Below are positions 8,639-18,480 of a DNA stretch of 64,000 bases, piece by piece. Numbering within the stretch: the stretch's first letter is position 1; every line of letters begins with the position of its first letter. The stretch comes from Empedobacter tilapiae (GTDB lineage Bacteria; Bacteroidota; Bacteroidia; Flavobacteriales; Weeksellaceae), in assembly GCF_004785645.1 (NCBI RefSeq), contig NZ_SRPE01000004.1, forward strand, positions 62,001 through 126,000, given 5' to 3'. Under the pieces are notes generated by a model. The model was not told where the DNA came from, did no database searches, and worked only from the letters and a program-made list of their open reading frames with translations. A program made the translations under genes and the position numbers.

Positions 8639-9120
8639 TGAAAACTCTATTATCTATCTTTTTATCGGTTTCATTTCTCTTTGGATTAACCTTATCCGAG
8701 TTGAGAACAGATTTTGAAAACGCTTCGAAATCATCGATTAATGTATCTATTTTGTATAATAAATTAGATGATTATTCAGGTGATAATCAAACAATTATTG
8801 CATATAAAGGAGCGTCTAAAATTCTGAAAGCAAGGTATATAAAAGATAAGGAAACGAAGAAACAATATTTTACAGATGGAGCAACTTTGATCAATAATTC
8901 GATAAAAAAGGACTCGAAAGATGTTGAAAATCGTTTAATTCGATTGATTGTGCAAGAGAATATTCCAAAATTCATCAAATACAATCAAAATATACAAGAA
9001 GATAAAACATTTATTGTCGAAAATTATAGTTCTGCTCCAAAAGAAGTAAAAACTTTAGTGAAATCTTACGCCAAAAAATACAATACTTTTACAGCGCAGC
9101 AGCTGAAAAAACTAAATTAA
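8638..9120 (+). CDS. Exported protein of unknown function in the flexirubin operon
   Basis: A 160-residue protein with an N-terminal signal peptide (TLLSIFLSVSFLFGLTLS), then a mostly helical, lysine-rich domain (about 20-160). No cysteine and no metal-binding motif are visible. I do not recognise the family. It is translationally coupled to the dehydratase and is followed after 3 bases by the glycosyltransferase gene, so it is a structural part of the operon. A periplasmic helper role is only a guess. Confidence 0.65.
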   Translation: MKTLLSIFLSVSFLFGLTLSELRTDFENASKSSINVSILYNKLDDYSGDNQTIIAYKGASKILKARYIKDKETKKQYFTDGATLINNSIKKDSKDVENRLIRLIVQENIPKFIKYNQNIQEDKTFIVENYSSAPKEVKTLVKSYAKKYNTFTAQQLKKLN

Positions 9121-9123
9121 TCA

Positions 9124-10308
9124 ATGGATTTTTCGATTATTCGACATAAAATAGACGAACAAAAAGTTTGTGTACTTATTCCGACTTACAACAATCATAA
9201 AACATTGAAGCGTGTGATTGACGGAGTTTTGGAATACACGAATCAAATTATAGTTATAAATGATGGATCGACGGATTCTACTTCCGAAATTTTAAAAGAT
9301 TATCAGAATCAGTTTATTATAGTTGAACTTCCAGAGAACAAAGGAAAAGGAAATGCACTACGTATTGGTTTTAAAACTGTGCGAGAAAAAGGCTACCATT
9401 ATGCATTGACAATCGATTCGGATGGCCAACATTTTCCGCATGATATTCCAAGTTTTATTACAGAATTAGATCAAAAAAATAAGCCTGTTTTAATTATTGG
9501 AAGTCGTCAAATGGAACAAGATGGAATTCCGAAGAAAAGTAGTTTTGGAAATAAGTTTTCTAATTTTTGGTTTTGGTTTGAGACAGGAATTAAGCTGAAT
9601 GATACACAATCTGGTTATCGTTTGTATCCATTGAAATTTATTCCGAAAAAGTTTTGGACAAATAAATTTGAATTCGAAATTGAAATCATTGTACGAACAG
9701 CTTGGAAAGGAATTGAGGTGAAGAATATTCCGATTGATATTTTGTACGATCCAAACGAACGCGTATCACATTTTCGTCCATTTCAAGATTTTACGCGAAT
9801 TAGTATTTTGAATACTTTTCTGGTTTTTTTGACAATTTTTTACATCAAACCACGAAATTTTTTCTTCAGTTTCAAAAAAAAAAATATACGAACATTCATT
9901 AAAGAAGATATCCTAGGAAGTAATGATAGTAATAAAGTAAAAGCGTTTTCAATTGCTTTGGGAATTTTTCTTGGAATCGCACCATTTTGGGGCTTTCAAA
10001 CTTTTTTATCTATCTTTTTAGCGTCGATGTTTCGACTAAATAAAGTCATCAGTTTTTTTTGTTCCAATATTAGTATTCCGCCAATGATTCCGATAATTAT
10101 TTATCTTTCTTTGTTGACAGGTGGATTTATTTTGCAGGACAATTTTCATTTAGATTTGAGTTTGGTTTCTTTCGAAATTATCAAAAAAAATCTGCTTCGT
10201 TATATTGTCGGAAGCTTTGTTTTAGCAACTTTTTGTAGTGTTGTTAGTGGAATTGTAAGTTATTTTTTATTAACTTATTTCAGTCAAAAGACAATTAAGA
10301 ATGCATAA
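9124..10308 (+). CDS. Family 2 glycosyltransferase fused to a DUF2062 membrane domain
   Basis: A 394-residue two-domain protein. Residues about 15-240 are a GT2 domain (VLIPTYNNHKTL, INDGSTDST, then the metal-binding TIDSDGQ). Residues about 270-390 form a helical membrane DUF2062 domain (ALGIFLGIAPFWGFQTFLS). This combination is found in aryl polyene/flexirubin clusters. The GT2 domain uses a nucleotide-sugar donor at the cytoplasmic face. The acceptor is unknown. It overlaps the next gene by 8 bases. Confidence 0.82.
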   Translation: MDFSIIRHKIDEQKVCVLIPTYNNHKTLKRVIDGVLEYTNQIIVINDGSTDSTSEILKDYQNQFIIVELPENKGKGNALRIGFKTVREKGYHYALTIDSDGQHFPHDIPSFITELDQKNKPVLIIGSRQMEQDGIPKKSSFGNKFSNFWFWFETGIKLNDTQSGYRLYPLKFIPKKFWTNKFEFEIEIIVRTAWKGIEVKNIPIDILYDPNERVSHFRPFQDFTRISILNTFLVFLTIFYIKPRNFFFSFKKKNIRTFIKEDILGSNDSNKVKAFSIALGIFLGIAPFWGFQTFLSIFLASMFRLNKVISFFCSNISIPPMIPIIIYLSLLTGGFILQDNFHLDLSLVSFEIIKKNLLRYIVGSFVLATFCSVVSGIVSYFLLTYFSQKTIKNA

Positions 10309-13300
10309 ATTTTTCTATAACATATTTTTAAAAATCAGAGCGAATAAATGGTTGAGTATATTTCTTTTTATTCTCTTTTTAATTGGTTGTGCATTTTTTG
10401 CAAATCGTCTAAAATTTGAAGAAGATATTACGCGAATCATTCCGAAAGATGAGAAAAATGATGTAATGGCAAAGGTTATTGCTCAATTAAAATTTACGGA
10501 TAAAGTTGCGGTGATTATCGAAAAAGATAAAGCAGGAACGTTAGATGATATGACGGCTCAGGCAACTGATTTTTTAGATAGTATTCAACCGTTAAATAAC
10601 TATTATAATGATATTCAAGGTCAATATGATTTAGATAATTTTGCTTCGACTTTTGATTTTGTTCATCAAAATTTACCGCTTTTTTTAGAGAATGAAGATT
10701 ATAAAACGTTAGAGCAAAAATTGTCGAAAGATTCGATAGCTTCTATTGTTGAAAGTAATTACAAAAGTTTGATTACGCCGACTGGAATTGTTTCGAAAGA
10801 GTTTATGTTGAAAGATCCGCTTGGGTTGACTTTTGTTGCGTTAAATCGATTAAAAGAAAAGAATTTGACGGATGATTTTGAAGTTTACAATGGGTTTATT
10901 GTAACGAAAGATCATTCGAGATTATTTCTTTTTATCAATCCTAAATTTTCAGGAAGTGAAACAGAACATAATACCGAATTTGTTAATCGTTTAGAGGAAA
11001 TTCAACAGCATTTAAATCCAGAATATAGCGGGAAATCAACATTAAGTTATTTTGGTTCAAGTTTTATTGCAGTAGCGAATGCAAAGCAAATTAAACAAGA
11101 TATTATTACAACCGTTTTGATTTCGATGATTACATTAATGGTCATTTTAATGGTTTTTTATCGAAAAATTTACATTCCGATAATTATTTTTATACCTTCC
11201 GTTTTTGGCTTTTTCTTCGCTTTGGCACTTTTGTATTTTATTCAAGGTACAATTTCTGCAATTTCTTTGAGTATTGGAGCTGTTTTATTAGGAATAACAA
11301 TTGATTATTCGCTGCATATCATGACGCATTATAAGCACAATAGCGATTCTAAGATTTTATTTAAAGAGATTACAAAACCGCTTATAATGAGCTGTACAAC
11401 TACAGCGATTGCATTTTTGTGTTTACTTTTTGTAAAATCGGATGTGTTGAAAGATTTAGGGATTTTTGCTGGAATAACAGTTGTTGTTTCTGGTGTTTTT
11501 TCTTTATTGATTATTCCACATTTATATCATCCGAAAGAAGATGCTGTTGAAAATAATTCTTCAATAATAGAGAAGTTAGCATTCTTTTCATTTCATAATA
11601 ACAAGATATTAATTGGAGCTTGTGTTCTTTTAATTATTGTGAGTTGTTTTACGTTTAATAATGTCAATTTTGATAAAGATTTATCTAAATTAAACTATGT
11701 TCCAACCGATCAAAAAATAGCGGAACAAAAGTTAGAAACTTCTTCAAATTCTATCTCAAAATCGTTGTATGTAGTCAATTATGGAGATAATGTAGAAGAT
11801 GTTTTAAATCAAAATATTGCGTTAACAAATAAGTTGCAAAAAGCAGAAGATAAGAATGAGATTTTAAGTTATAATTCCATTCAATCGTTGGTTTTACCAA
11901 TTTCAGTTCAACAAGAAAAAATAAAGGATTGGGAAGAATTTTGGAATTCTGAAAAAGTGAATTTTGTGAAGAATGAATTTATCAAGGACGGAAAACAATA
12001 TGGTTTTAAAGAAGAAATTTATAATCAATTTTTCTCAATTTTTGATAAAACCTACAATCCTTTGAAATTAGAAGATTACCGCGCGTTTAATCCTTCACTT
12101 TTTGAAGAATTTGTTTCTCATAAAAATGGGTTTTATACGATTTCTACTTTAGTAAAATTAAAGGAAGAAAGCCGAGAAAATTTTGTTCAACAATATCATA
12201 ATAAAGAAACAATTGTAATTGATCGAAAACAGTTAAACGAAAACTTTTTAGGAAATTTAGTTACTGATTTTAATAATCTTGTCAATTACTCATTTATTGC
12301 TGTTTTATTAATATTGTGGTATTTCTTTCGACGTATCGAATTGGTGATTATAAGCGCGATCCCTATTGCGTTATCGGGCTTGGTTACAGCTGGATTGATG
12401 GGACTTTTTGATATTAAATTCAATATTTTCAGTAGTATTGTTTGTACATTAATTTTTGGTCATGGAGTAGATTTTAGTATTTTTATGACGAGTGCTTTAC
12501 AAAAAGAATATACGACTGGAAAAGATGAAATGCCTACTTATCGCACTTCGATTTTGTTAGCAGTTATCACGACAATTTTAGCAATTGGAGCGTTAATTTT
12601 TGCCAAACATCCAGCGTTGAAATCAATTGCATCAGTTTCGTTGGTTGGAGTTGTTGCAGCATTAGTGATTACGTTTATTTTCTACCCAATTTTATTTCGA
12701 TTTTTTATTTCGAATCGACCAAAAAAAGGTAAAAGTCCAATGACGTTGTGGTTGGCAATTCAAAGTGGAATTTTCTTCATTTATTTTGGATTATTTGGTA
12801 CGGTAACTTCATTAATTCTTCGATTTTTGATGCTTATTTTACCGATCTCGAAAGAAAAAAAATATAAACTTTTTGGTTGGGGAATGTCAACTTTTATGAA
12901 ATCTGTGTTGATGTTAAAGCCAACGGTTGTCAAGAAAATTATTAATCCAAATCAAGAAGATTTTAAGAAACAATCAATCATAATTGCGAATCACACTTCG
13001 TTCTTGGATACGTTGGCGATTGGAATGTGTACGCCTAAAATTGTGTTTTTGGTAAATGATTGGGTTTATAAATCGCCGATTTTTGGTAGAGCTGTGAAAA
13101 TGGCTGGATTTTATCCTGTTTCAAATGGTGTTGAAAATAATATTGAAGAGATTAAAACTCGAATTGGGAATGAGTTTTCGTTGATGATTTTTCCTGAAGG
13201 AACGCGTTCTCGAACGAATAATATTAATCGTTTTCACAAAGGTGCATTTTATTTGGCGGAGAAATTGCAACTTGATATTTTACCAATTTATATTCATGGA

Positions 13301-13960
13301 AATTCTGAGATTATTCCAAAAGGAGAATTTTTAATTTTTGATGGACATATTTATTCAATAATAGGTAAAAGAATTGCTTGGAATGATGAAAATTATGGAT
13401 CAAATTATTCGGAGCGAACGAAAAAAATCAGTAAAGAATTTAAAGTTAATTTTCAAGAAATTCGAAATCAACATGAAGATGAAAATTATTGGAAACAGAA
13501 ATTATTTTTAAGTTTTTTGTACAAAGAATCTGAAATTATTCAAGCTGTAAAAAAGGATTTTAGTTTGAATAAATCTGTTTATCATCAACTGAATAATACA
13601 TTTACGAAAGATGAAAAAATAGTTCATTTTTCGAATGATTTTGGACAAATTGATTTTTTATTATTGGTGCAACAGGCAAACCGAAAAATAATAACGTTTG
13701 TAAAAGAGGAGGAAAAGCGAGAGATTGCAGCAACAAATTACATTACTAAAATTCGTTCGTTAGAATATCGTTCTGATCTTGATGTTATAGATGATTATAA
13801 GACGCTTTTAATTTCAACTGATATTGAAAATATTTATCAAGGAACAATAAATCAATTTGAGAAAATAGTTGTTTTAAAGAATAGAGATATTGACGAATCA
13901 CTTTTTACAAGTTTTGCCCAACAAACAGAAACAAATGAATACACAGTTTATACAAAATAA
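10301..13960 (+). CDS. MMPL/RND-family exporter fused to a PlsC-type acyltransferase and a C-terminal domain
   Basis: A 1219-residue multidomain membrane protein. Residues about 1-800 are an MMPL transporter with two repeats, each with a periplasmic domain. The conserved TM4-type aspartates lie in GITIDYSLH and GHGVDFSIF. Residues about 870-1060 are a PlsC/AGPAT acyltransferase with H898 of NHTSFLD (HX4D) and E966 of FPEGTRSR. The last 150 residues carry a Rossmann-like stretch (FSNDFGQIDFLLL) that loosely resembles a class I methyltransferase but lacks a clear SAM motif. In aryl polyene systems the MMPL and acyltransferase are usually separate. The fusion would couple acylation or ester formation to export across the inner membrane. 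Confidence 0.87.
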   Translation: MHKFFYNIFLKIRANKWLSIFLFILFLIGCAFFANRLKFEEDITRIIPKDEKNDVMAKVIAQLKFTDKVAVIIEKDKAGTLDDMTAQATDFLDSIQPLNNYYNDIQGQYDLDNFASTFDFVHQNLPLFLENEDYKTLEQKLSKDSIASIVESNYKSLITPTGIVSKEFMLKDPLGLTFVALNRLKEKNLTDDFEVYNGFIVTKDHSRLFLFINPKFSGSETEHNTEFVNRLEEIQQHLNPEYSGKSTLSYFGSSFIAVANAKQIKQDIITTVLISMITLMVILMVFYRKIYIPIIIFIPSVFGFFFALALLYFIQGTISAISLSIGAVLLGITIDYSLHIMTHYKHNSDSKILFKEITKPLIMSCTTTAIAFLCLLFVKSDVLKDLGIFAGITVVVSGVFSLLIIPHLYHPKEDAVENNSSIIEKLAFFSFHNNKILIGACVLLIIVSCFTFNNVNFDKDLSKLNYVPTDQKIAEQKLETSSNSISKSLYVVNYGDNVEDVLNQNIALTNKLQKAEDKNEILSYNSIQSLVLPISVQQEKIKDWEEFWNSEKVNFVKNEFIKDGKQYGFKEEIYNQFFSIFDKTYNPLKLEDYRAFNPSLFEEFVSHKNGFYTISTLVKLKEESRENFVQQYHNKETIVIDRKQLNENFLGNLVTDFNNLVNYSFIAVLLILWYFFRRIELVIISAIPIALSGLVTAGLMGLFDIKFNIFSSIVCTLIFGHGVDFSIFMTSALQKEYTTGKDEMPTYRTSILLAVITTILAIGALIFAKHPALKSIASVSLVGVVAALVITFIFYPILFRFFISNRPKKGKSPMTLWLAIQSGIFFIYFGLFGTVTSLILRFLMLILPISKEKKYKLFGWGMSTFMKSVLMLKPTVVKKIINPNQEDFKKQSIIIANHTSFLDTLAIGMCTPKIVFLVNDWVYKSPIFGRAVKMAGFYPVSNGVENNIEEIKTRIGNEFSLMIFPEGTRSRTNNINRFHKGAFYLAEKLQLDILPIYIHGNSEIIPKGEFLIFDGHIYSIIGKRIAWNDENYGSNYSERTKKISKEFKVNFQEIRNQHEDENYWKQKLFLSFLYKESEIIQAVKKDFSLNKSVYHQLNNTFTKDEKIVHFSNDFGQIDFLLLVQQANRKIITFVKEEEKREIAATNYITKIRSLEYRSDLDVIDDYKTLLISTDIENIYQGTINQFEKIVVLKNRDIDESLFTSFAQQTETNEYTVYTK

Positions 13961-15506
13961 TTCTGAACCTCATTACGATGTAATCGTGATAGGTAGTGGT
14001 TTGGGAGGACTCGTTTCAGCGCTTATTTTAGCTAAAGAAGGCAAAAAAGTCGTAGTATTAGAAAAGAATAATCAGTATGGAGGGAACTTGCAGACTTTTG
14101 TTCGAAATAAAACTATTTTTGATACAGGCGTTCATTATATTGGAGGTTTAGATAAAGGAGAAAATTTGTATAACTATTTCAGTTATTTGAATATATCCGA
14201 CAAATTAAAATTGCGTCAGTTGAATAAAAATGGTTTTGATATGATTTCGTTTGATGATGATATTCAAGAATATCCAATTGCACAAACCTATCAGAATTTT
14301 GTTGATCAATTAGCTATTTTTTTTCCTACGGAGCGAGAAAACTTAATACAATACAGCAAAAAATTAGAGGAAATTTGTTCTGCTTTTCCTATGTATAATT
14401 TGAATATCGGAACTTTTGCTGATGAAGAAGATTTTTTGTCAATTAATGCGAAAGAATACATTGATTCTGTTTTTACAAACGAGCGTTTGAAAGCGGTTTT
14501 AGTAGGAAATAATTTTCTTTATGTAGGGCAAGCAGAGAAAACGCCTTTGTATATTCATGCTCTTTCTGTTAACTCTTATATACATTCGGCTTGGCGATGT
14601 GTAAATGGAGGAAGTCAAATTGCAAAACTTTTGATCAAAGAATTGAAGAAATATGGTGGTGAAATTTATAAATACCAAGAAATAAAATCGTTTGTTCAGA
14701 ATGAAAATGAAGAAGTAATTGGTTGTGAAACAATAAAAGGAAAACGTTACTTTGGTGAATTATTCATTTCGAATATTGACATTAAAAAAACAATAGACAT
14801 GTTAGGCGAACGTAAGTTTGGTAAACCATTTTCTCGACGTGTCAAAAGCTTGGAAGTAACGCCATCTGCATTTACTATTTATATTGTTTTTAAGCCAAAA
14901 AGTTTTTCCTATATCAATCATAATATTTATCATTTTAACTCGATAAATGATGTTTGGGATAGCTACGAAAAACCTACAAATAATTGGCCAAATACATACA
15001 TTGCAACATTTAGTATGGATCAAAAAGATGAAGAATATTCGGAAAGTATGACGGTTATGACTTATATGACTTTTGATGAAGTACAAAAATGGGAAGAATC
15101 GTATAATGTTGATATTAATGATAATTATGGAAATAGAGGAGAAGAATATGAAGAATTTAAACGTCAGAAAACGGAATTAATCATTCGTAAATTAGAAAAA
15201 AAATTCCCTGGTATTAGAAAAAAAATTTCTGATATTCATACATCTACACCTTTATCTTATCGAGATTTTATCGGATCTGAAAAAGGAAATATGTATGGGT
15301 ATTTGAAAGATAGTAGTCATCCCATGAAAACATTTATTTCACCAAGATCTAAAGTTAAAAATATTTTTTTTACAGGTCAAAATGTGCGTGTTCATGGGGT
15401 TTTAGGAGTGACAGTAGGTGCGTTTGTAACATGTTGCGAAATTCTTGGAGCTGAATATTTAATGAATAAAGTTCATCGGGAAATAGAACCAAATGCGAAT
15501 GAATAA
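13935..15506 (+). CDS. FAD-dependent oxidoreductase, phytoene desaturase (CrtI)-like
   Basis: A 523-residue flavoprotein. The N-terminal dinucleotide-binding motif is VIGSGLGGLVSALILAKEG, ending in VVVLEK, followed by YGGNLQTF and a GVHYIGG block as in CrtI/retinol-saturase relatives. The C-terminal FTGQNVRVHGVLGVTVGA is the second FAD-contact segment. I chose ATG 13935, which overlaps the MMPL gene by 26 bases. An upstream start would add non-conserved residues. Similar oxidoreductases occur in flexirubin clusters, where oxidation or isomerisation of the polyene is plausible. No substrate can be read from sequence. Confidence 0.82.
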   Translation: MNTQFIQNNSEPHYDVIVIGSGLGGLVSALILAKEGKKVVVLEKNNQYGGNLQTFVRNKTIFDTGVHYIGGLDKGENLYNYFSYLNISDKLKLRQLNKNGFDMISFDDDIQEYPIAQTYQNFVDQLAIFFPTERENLIQYSKKLEEICSAFPMYNLNIGTFADEEDFLSINAKEYIDSVFTNERLKAVLVGNNFLYVGQAEKTPLYIHALSVNSYIHSAWRCVNGGSQIAKLLIKELKKYGGEIYKYQEIKSFVQNENEEVIGCETIKGKRYFGELFISNIDIKKTIDMLGERKFGKPFSRRVKSLEVTPSAFTIYIVFKPKSFSYINHNIYHFNSINDVWDSYEKPTNNWPNTYIATFSMDQKDEEYSESMTVMTYMTFDEVQKWEESYNVDINDNYGNRGEEYEEFKRQKTELIIRKLEKKFPGIRKKISDIHTSTPLSYRDFIGSEKGNMYGYLKDSSHPMKTFISPRSKVKNIFFTGQNVRVHGVLGVTVGAFVTCCEILGAEYLMNKVHREIEPNANE

Positions 15507-17154
15507 AATTATTTACTTTTTTACGTTTATATTTTTTACGTTTATATCTTGTGGTGTTCAAAAAAGTTTAGAAGATCGTCCTGATCTTTCTTCTTACAAT
15601 GCACAAGAATATAGTCGTCAACAAGTGAATGATTCACTTTTTTATATTGGAAATAATTTTTTAAAGAAAAATAAAACACAGAATTGGGAACTTTTTGTTT
15701 CGGGAGATCCGTTAGAAATTGGTCAGAAAACTGGCGTTTTGACGAAAGAATTATATGCTTTTCAAGAACAGTCATTCATGAATTTGATTACAGACTTTAT
15801 TCCTTCTGAAAGGCGTAGAAAATTTCTTTTCAAAATACTCAAATATTATAATCGAGATTTACATAAATATGTAAGTAATGAGTATAAGGCACAAATTTAT
15901 GGACTTTCTGAGTCTGCAAATAATCGCTATGATTCGTTAATAGATAAATATAATCGCAATCTCTTTTTACATGGAGCGCATGATATTGGACATGCAATGC
16001 ATGATTTGATGCTAGTTGGTTGCTCATCTTTAGCAGTTCGGGATAATAAATCTGAAGATGGAGGTTTGTTAATTGGTCGTAATTTCGATTTTTATGCAAA
16101 TGATGATTTTGCCAAAAACAAAATAGTTTCGTTTGTTAAACCTAACTCTGGTTATCCATATATGTCAGTGACTTGGGGAGGAATGATTGGTGTTTCGTCT
16201 GGAATGAATTTGGAAGGTCTTACAGTAACGATAAATGCAGGAAAATCGTCTATCCCACTTAAAGCGAAAACGCCTATTTCTCTTGTAGCTTTAGAAATTT
16301 TACAATATGCCTCAACAATTGATGAAGCGGTTGAAATAGCAAAAACTAAAAAAGTTTTCGTTTCTGAAAGTATGATGATTGGTAGTGCAAAAGATCATCG
16401 TGTTGTTTTGATAGAAATTTCACCTAAGAAATTTGGTGTTTATGAAGTTAATAACCAACCTTATTTGGCTTGTACAAATCATTTTCAGAGTGATGTTTAT
16501 TTGGATGATAAGCGAAACAATACTCAAAAAGAAGAAAGTCATTCGGTTTATCGTTTTGAAAAAATTGAAGAGTATCTTTCGAATGAAAATAAACTGAATC
16601 CAACTAAAATGGTTGAATTATTGCGCGATACAAATGGTTTGAAAAATACAAAATTAGGTTATGGAAATGAAAAGGCTTTGAATCAATTATTGGCGCATCA
16701 TGCAGTTGTTTTTCAGCCAGATAACCGATTGGTTTGGGTTTCGTCAAATCCATATCAATTAGGTGAATTCACAGCTTACGATTTGAATAAAATTTTTAAA
16801 GATTCTATTTCAAATTATTCGTTAAATGTAGATAGCTTGAGAATTGAAAAAGATAAGTTTCTCTTATCTGATGATTATTCTAATTATGAAAAATACCGTG
16901 AGCAAACGTATAAAATTAACAAGTTGATAAAAGAAAATAAAAAGATTAACGAAACTTTTTTGACTGATTATATTCAAAATAATCCTGATTTTTGGTTGGT
17001 TTATGATAAAGTTGGCGATTATTATTTTCAACAGAAAGATTATCAACAAGCGAGTTTTTATTATAAATTAGCATTGACAAAGGAAGTGACTACAATTCCT
17101 GAGCGAAATAAAATTCAGAAAAAATTAGCCAAATGTTCTCGAAAAAAGCGTTAA
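15493..17154 (+). CDS. C45-family (penicillin acyltransferase-like) lipoprotein with C-terminal helical repeat
   Basis: A 553-residue lipoprotein with a lipobox FISC near residue 20. The Ntn-hydrolase core carries the autoprocessing nucleophile Cys177 in VGCSSLAVRD, then GRNFDF and a VTWGGMIGVSSGMN block, all typical of acyl-CoA:6-aminopenicillanate acyltransferase/C45 proteins. The last 130 residues end in TPR-like helices (FWLVYDKVGDYYFQQKDYQQ). The family makes or breaks amide or ester acyl bonds. In the flexirubin setting it is a candidate for the late ester bond between aryl polyene acid and dialkylresorcinol, an inference only. It overlaps both neighbours. Confidence 0.8.
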   Translation: MRMNKIIYFFTFIFFTFISCGVQKSLEDRPDLSSYNAQEYSRQQVNDSLFYIGNNFLKKNKTQNWELFVSGDPLEIGQKTGVLTKELYAFQEQSFMNLITDFIPSERRRKFLFKILKYYNRDLHKYVSNEYKAQIYGLSESANNRYDSLIDKYNRNLFLHGAHDIGHAMHDLMLVGCSSLAVRDNKSEDGGLLIGRNFDFYANDDFAKNKIVSFVKPNSGYPYMSVTWGGMIGVSSGMNLEGLTVTINAGKSSIPLKAKTPISLVALEILQYASTIDEAVEIAKTKKVFVSESMMIGSAKDHRVVLIEISPKKFGVYEVNNQPYLACTNHFQSDVYLDDKRNNTQKEESHSVYRFEKIEEYLSNENKLNPTKMVELLRDTNGLKNTKLGYGNEKALNQLLAHHAVVFQPDNRLVWVSSNPYQLGEFTAYDLNKIFKDSISNYSLNVDSLRIEKDKFLLSDDYSNYEKYREQTYKINKLIKENKKINETFLTDYIQNNPDFWLVYDKVGDYYFQQKDYQQASFYYKLALTKEVTTIPERNKIQKKLAKCSRKKR

Positions 17155-18437
17155 CATCAATAGAACTTCAATCTGTAGAAGAGATTAAAGAATATCAAAA
17201 TAAAAAACTTCAAGAACAATTAAAATATCTTGCTACTCATTCCAAATTTTATCAAGATTTATTTAAAAAATATCAAATTGATTGGAAATCTATTCAAACA
17301 ACGGAAGATTTAAAATTAATTCCTGTTACAACGAAGAATGATTTACAACAATATAATCTCGATTTCTTGTGCGTTCCACAAACAGAAATTATTGATTATT
17401 CTACTACATCTGGAACTTTGGGCGATCCTGTAACATTTGGTTTAACGGATAAAGATTTAGATCGTTTAGCAATAAATGAGATGAACTCTTTTCAACGAAT
17501 TGGTGTTCAAAAAGGTGATGTTGTACAATTGATGACAACGATTGATCGTCGTTTTATGGCTGGGTTGGCGTATTTTCTTGGTTTGAGAAAAATAGGTGCA
17601 GGTGTTATTCGTGTTGGCGCTGGTGTTCCGCAATTGCAATGGGATTCTATTCTAAAATATCAACCCAAATTTTTGGTTGCTGTTCCATCTTTTTTGCTGA
17701 AAATGTTAGATTATGCAGAGAAAAATAACATCGATTATCAAAATTCATCTGTAAAAGCGGTTTTGTGTATTGGTGAATCGTTGCGTGATAAAGATTTGAA
17801 TTCGTCTTTGTTGACGCAAAAAATAAATTCGAAATGGGATATTCAACTTTTTTCGACTTATGCTTCAACGGAGATGGGAACAGCGTTTACAGAATGTAAT
17901 GAATCATTAGGAGGACATCATCAGCCAGATTTGATTATCACAGAAATTTTAGATGAAAATAATGAAGTTGTACAAGATGGTAAATTGGGTGAATTGACAA
18001 TTACAACTTTAGGAATAGAAGGAATGCCTTTATTGCGTTTTAAAACAGGTGATTTGTTGCGAAAACATTCTGGTATATGTAAATGTGGAAGTAATTCGTA
18101 TCGATTAGGACCAGTTGAAGGGCGAAAACAACATATGATAAAGTACAAAGGAACTACCTTGTATCCGCCAGCTTTACATGATATTTTGAATCATTTTGAT
18201 GAAATCAAATTACATTTAATCGAAATTTATTCGAACGAATTTGGAACAGATGAAATCTTAATTCGATTAGTTTCGACAGATGAAACCGATGTTTTCTTAG
18301 CAAGAATAAAAGATTATTTCAGAGCAAAATTACGTGTAACACCATCTATTAAATTTGAAACTTTCGAAGAATTACAATCAATTGTTTTCAAACCGGAAAG
18401 TAGAAAGCCAATTACATTTGTTGATTATAGAGAATAA
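17133..18437 (+). CDS. Phenylacetate-CoA ligase-like AMP-binding enzyme
   Basis: A 434-residue adenylate-forming enzyme of the PaaK branch. The P-loop is TTSGTLGDPVTFGLT, the acyl/AMP site is STYASTEMGT, and a zinc-finger-like CKCGS sits in the C-terminal half. PaaK-type enzymes activate aromatic acids to adenylates or CoA esters. In the flexirubin pathway this fits activation of a coumarate-like starter or transfer to the carrier protein. It is the last gene of the operon, overlapping the C45 gene by 22 bases. No clear terminator follows before the next gene 43 bases on. Confidence 0.83.
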   Translation: MFSKKALTSIELQSVEEIKEYQNKKLQEQLKYLATHSKFYQDLFKKYQIDWKSIQTTEDLKLIPVTTKNDLQQYNLDFLCVPQTEIIDYSTTSGTLGDPVTFGLTDKDLDRLAINEMNSFQRIGVQKGDVVQLMTTIDRRFMAGLAYFLGLRKIGAGVIRVGAGVPQLQWDSILKYQPKFLVAVPSFLLKMLDYAEKNNIDYQNSSVKAVLCIGESLRDKDLNSSLLTQKINSKWDIQLFSTYASTEMGTAFTECNESLGGHHQPDLIITEILDENNEVVQDGKLGELTITTLGIEGMPLLRFKTGDLLRKHSGICKCGSNSYRLGPVEGRKQHMIKYKGTTLYPPALHDILNHFDEIKLHLIEIYSNEFGTDEILIRLVSTDETDVFLARIKDYFRAKLRVTPSIKFETFEELQSIVFKPESRKPITFVDYRE

Positions 18438-18480
18438 TTATTTTAATAAATTTCTCTTCCATAATAATTAAAAATACTAC

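Noticed and set aside
13890-13934. Upstream start of the FAD oxidoreductase
   Set aside because: It would add 15 non-conserved residues and overlap the MMPL coding region further. ATG 13935 suffices.
14802-15086. Antisense open frame of 94 codons inside the FAD oxidoreductase gene
   Set aside because: It lies opposite a well-supported gene, has a low-complexity Ile/Phe/Trp-rich product and no promoter. It is a shadow of the real frame.
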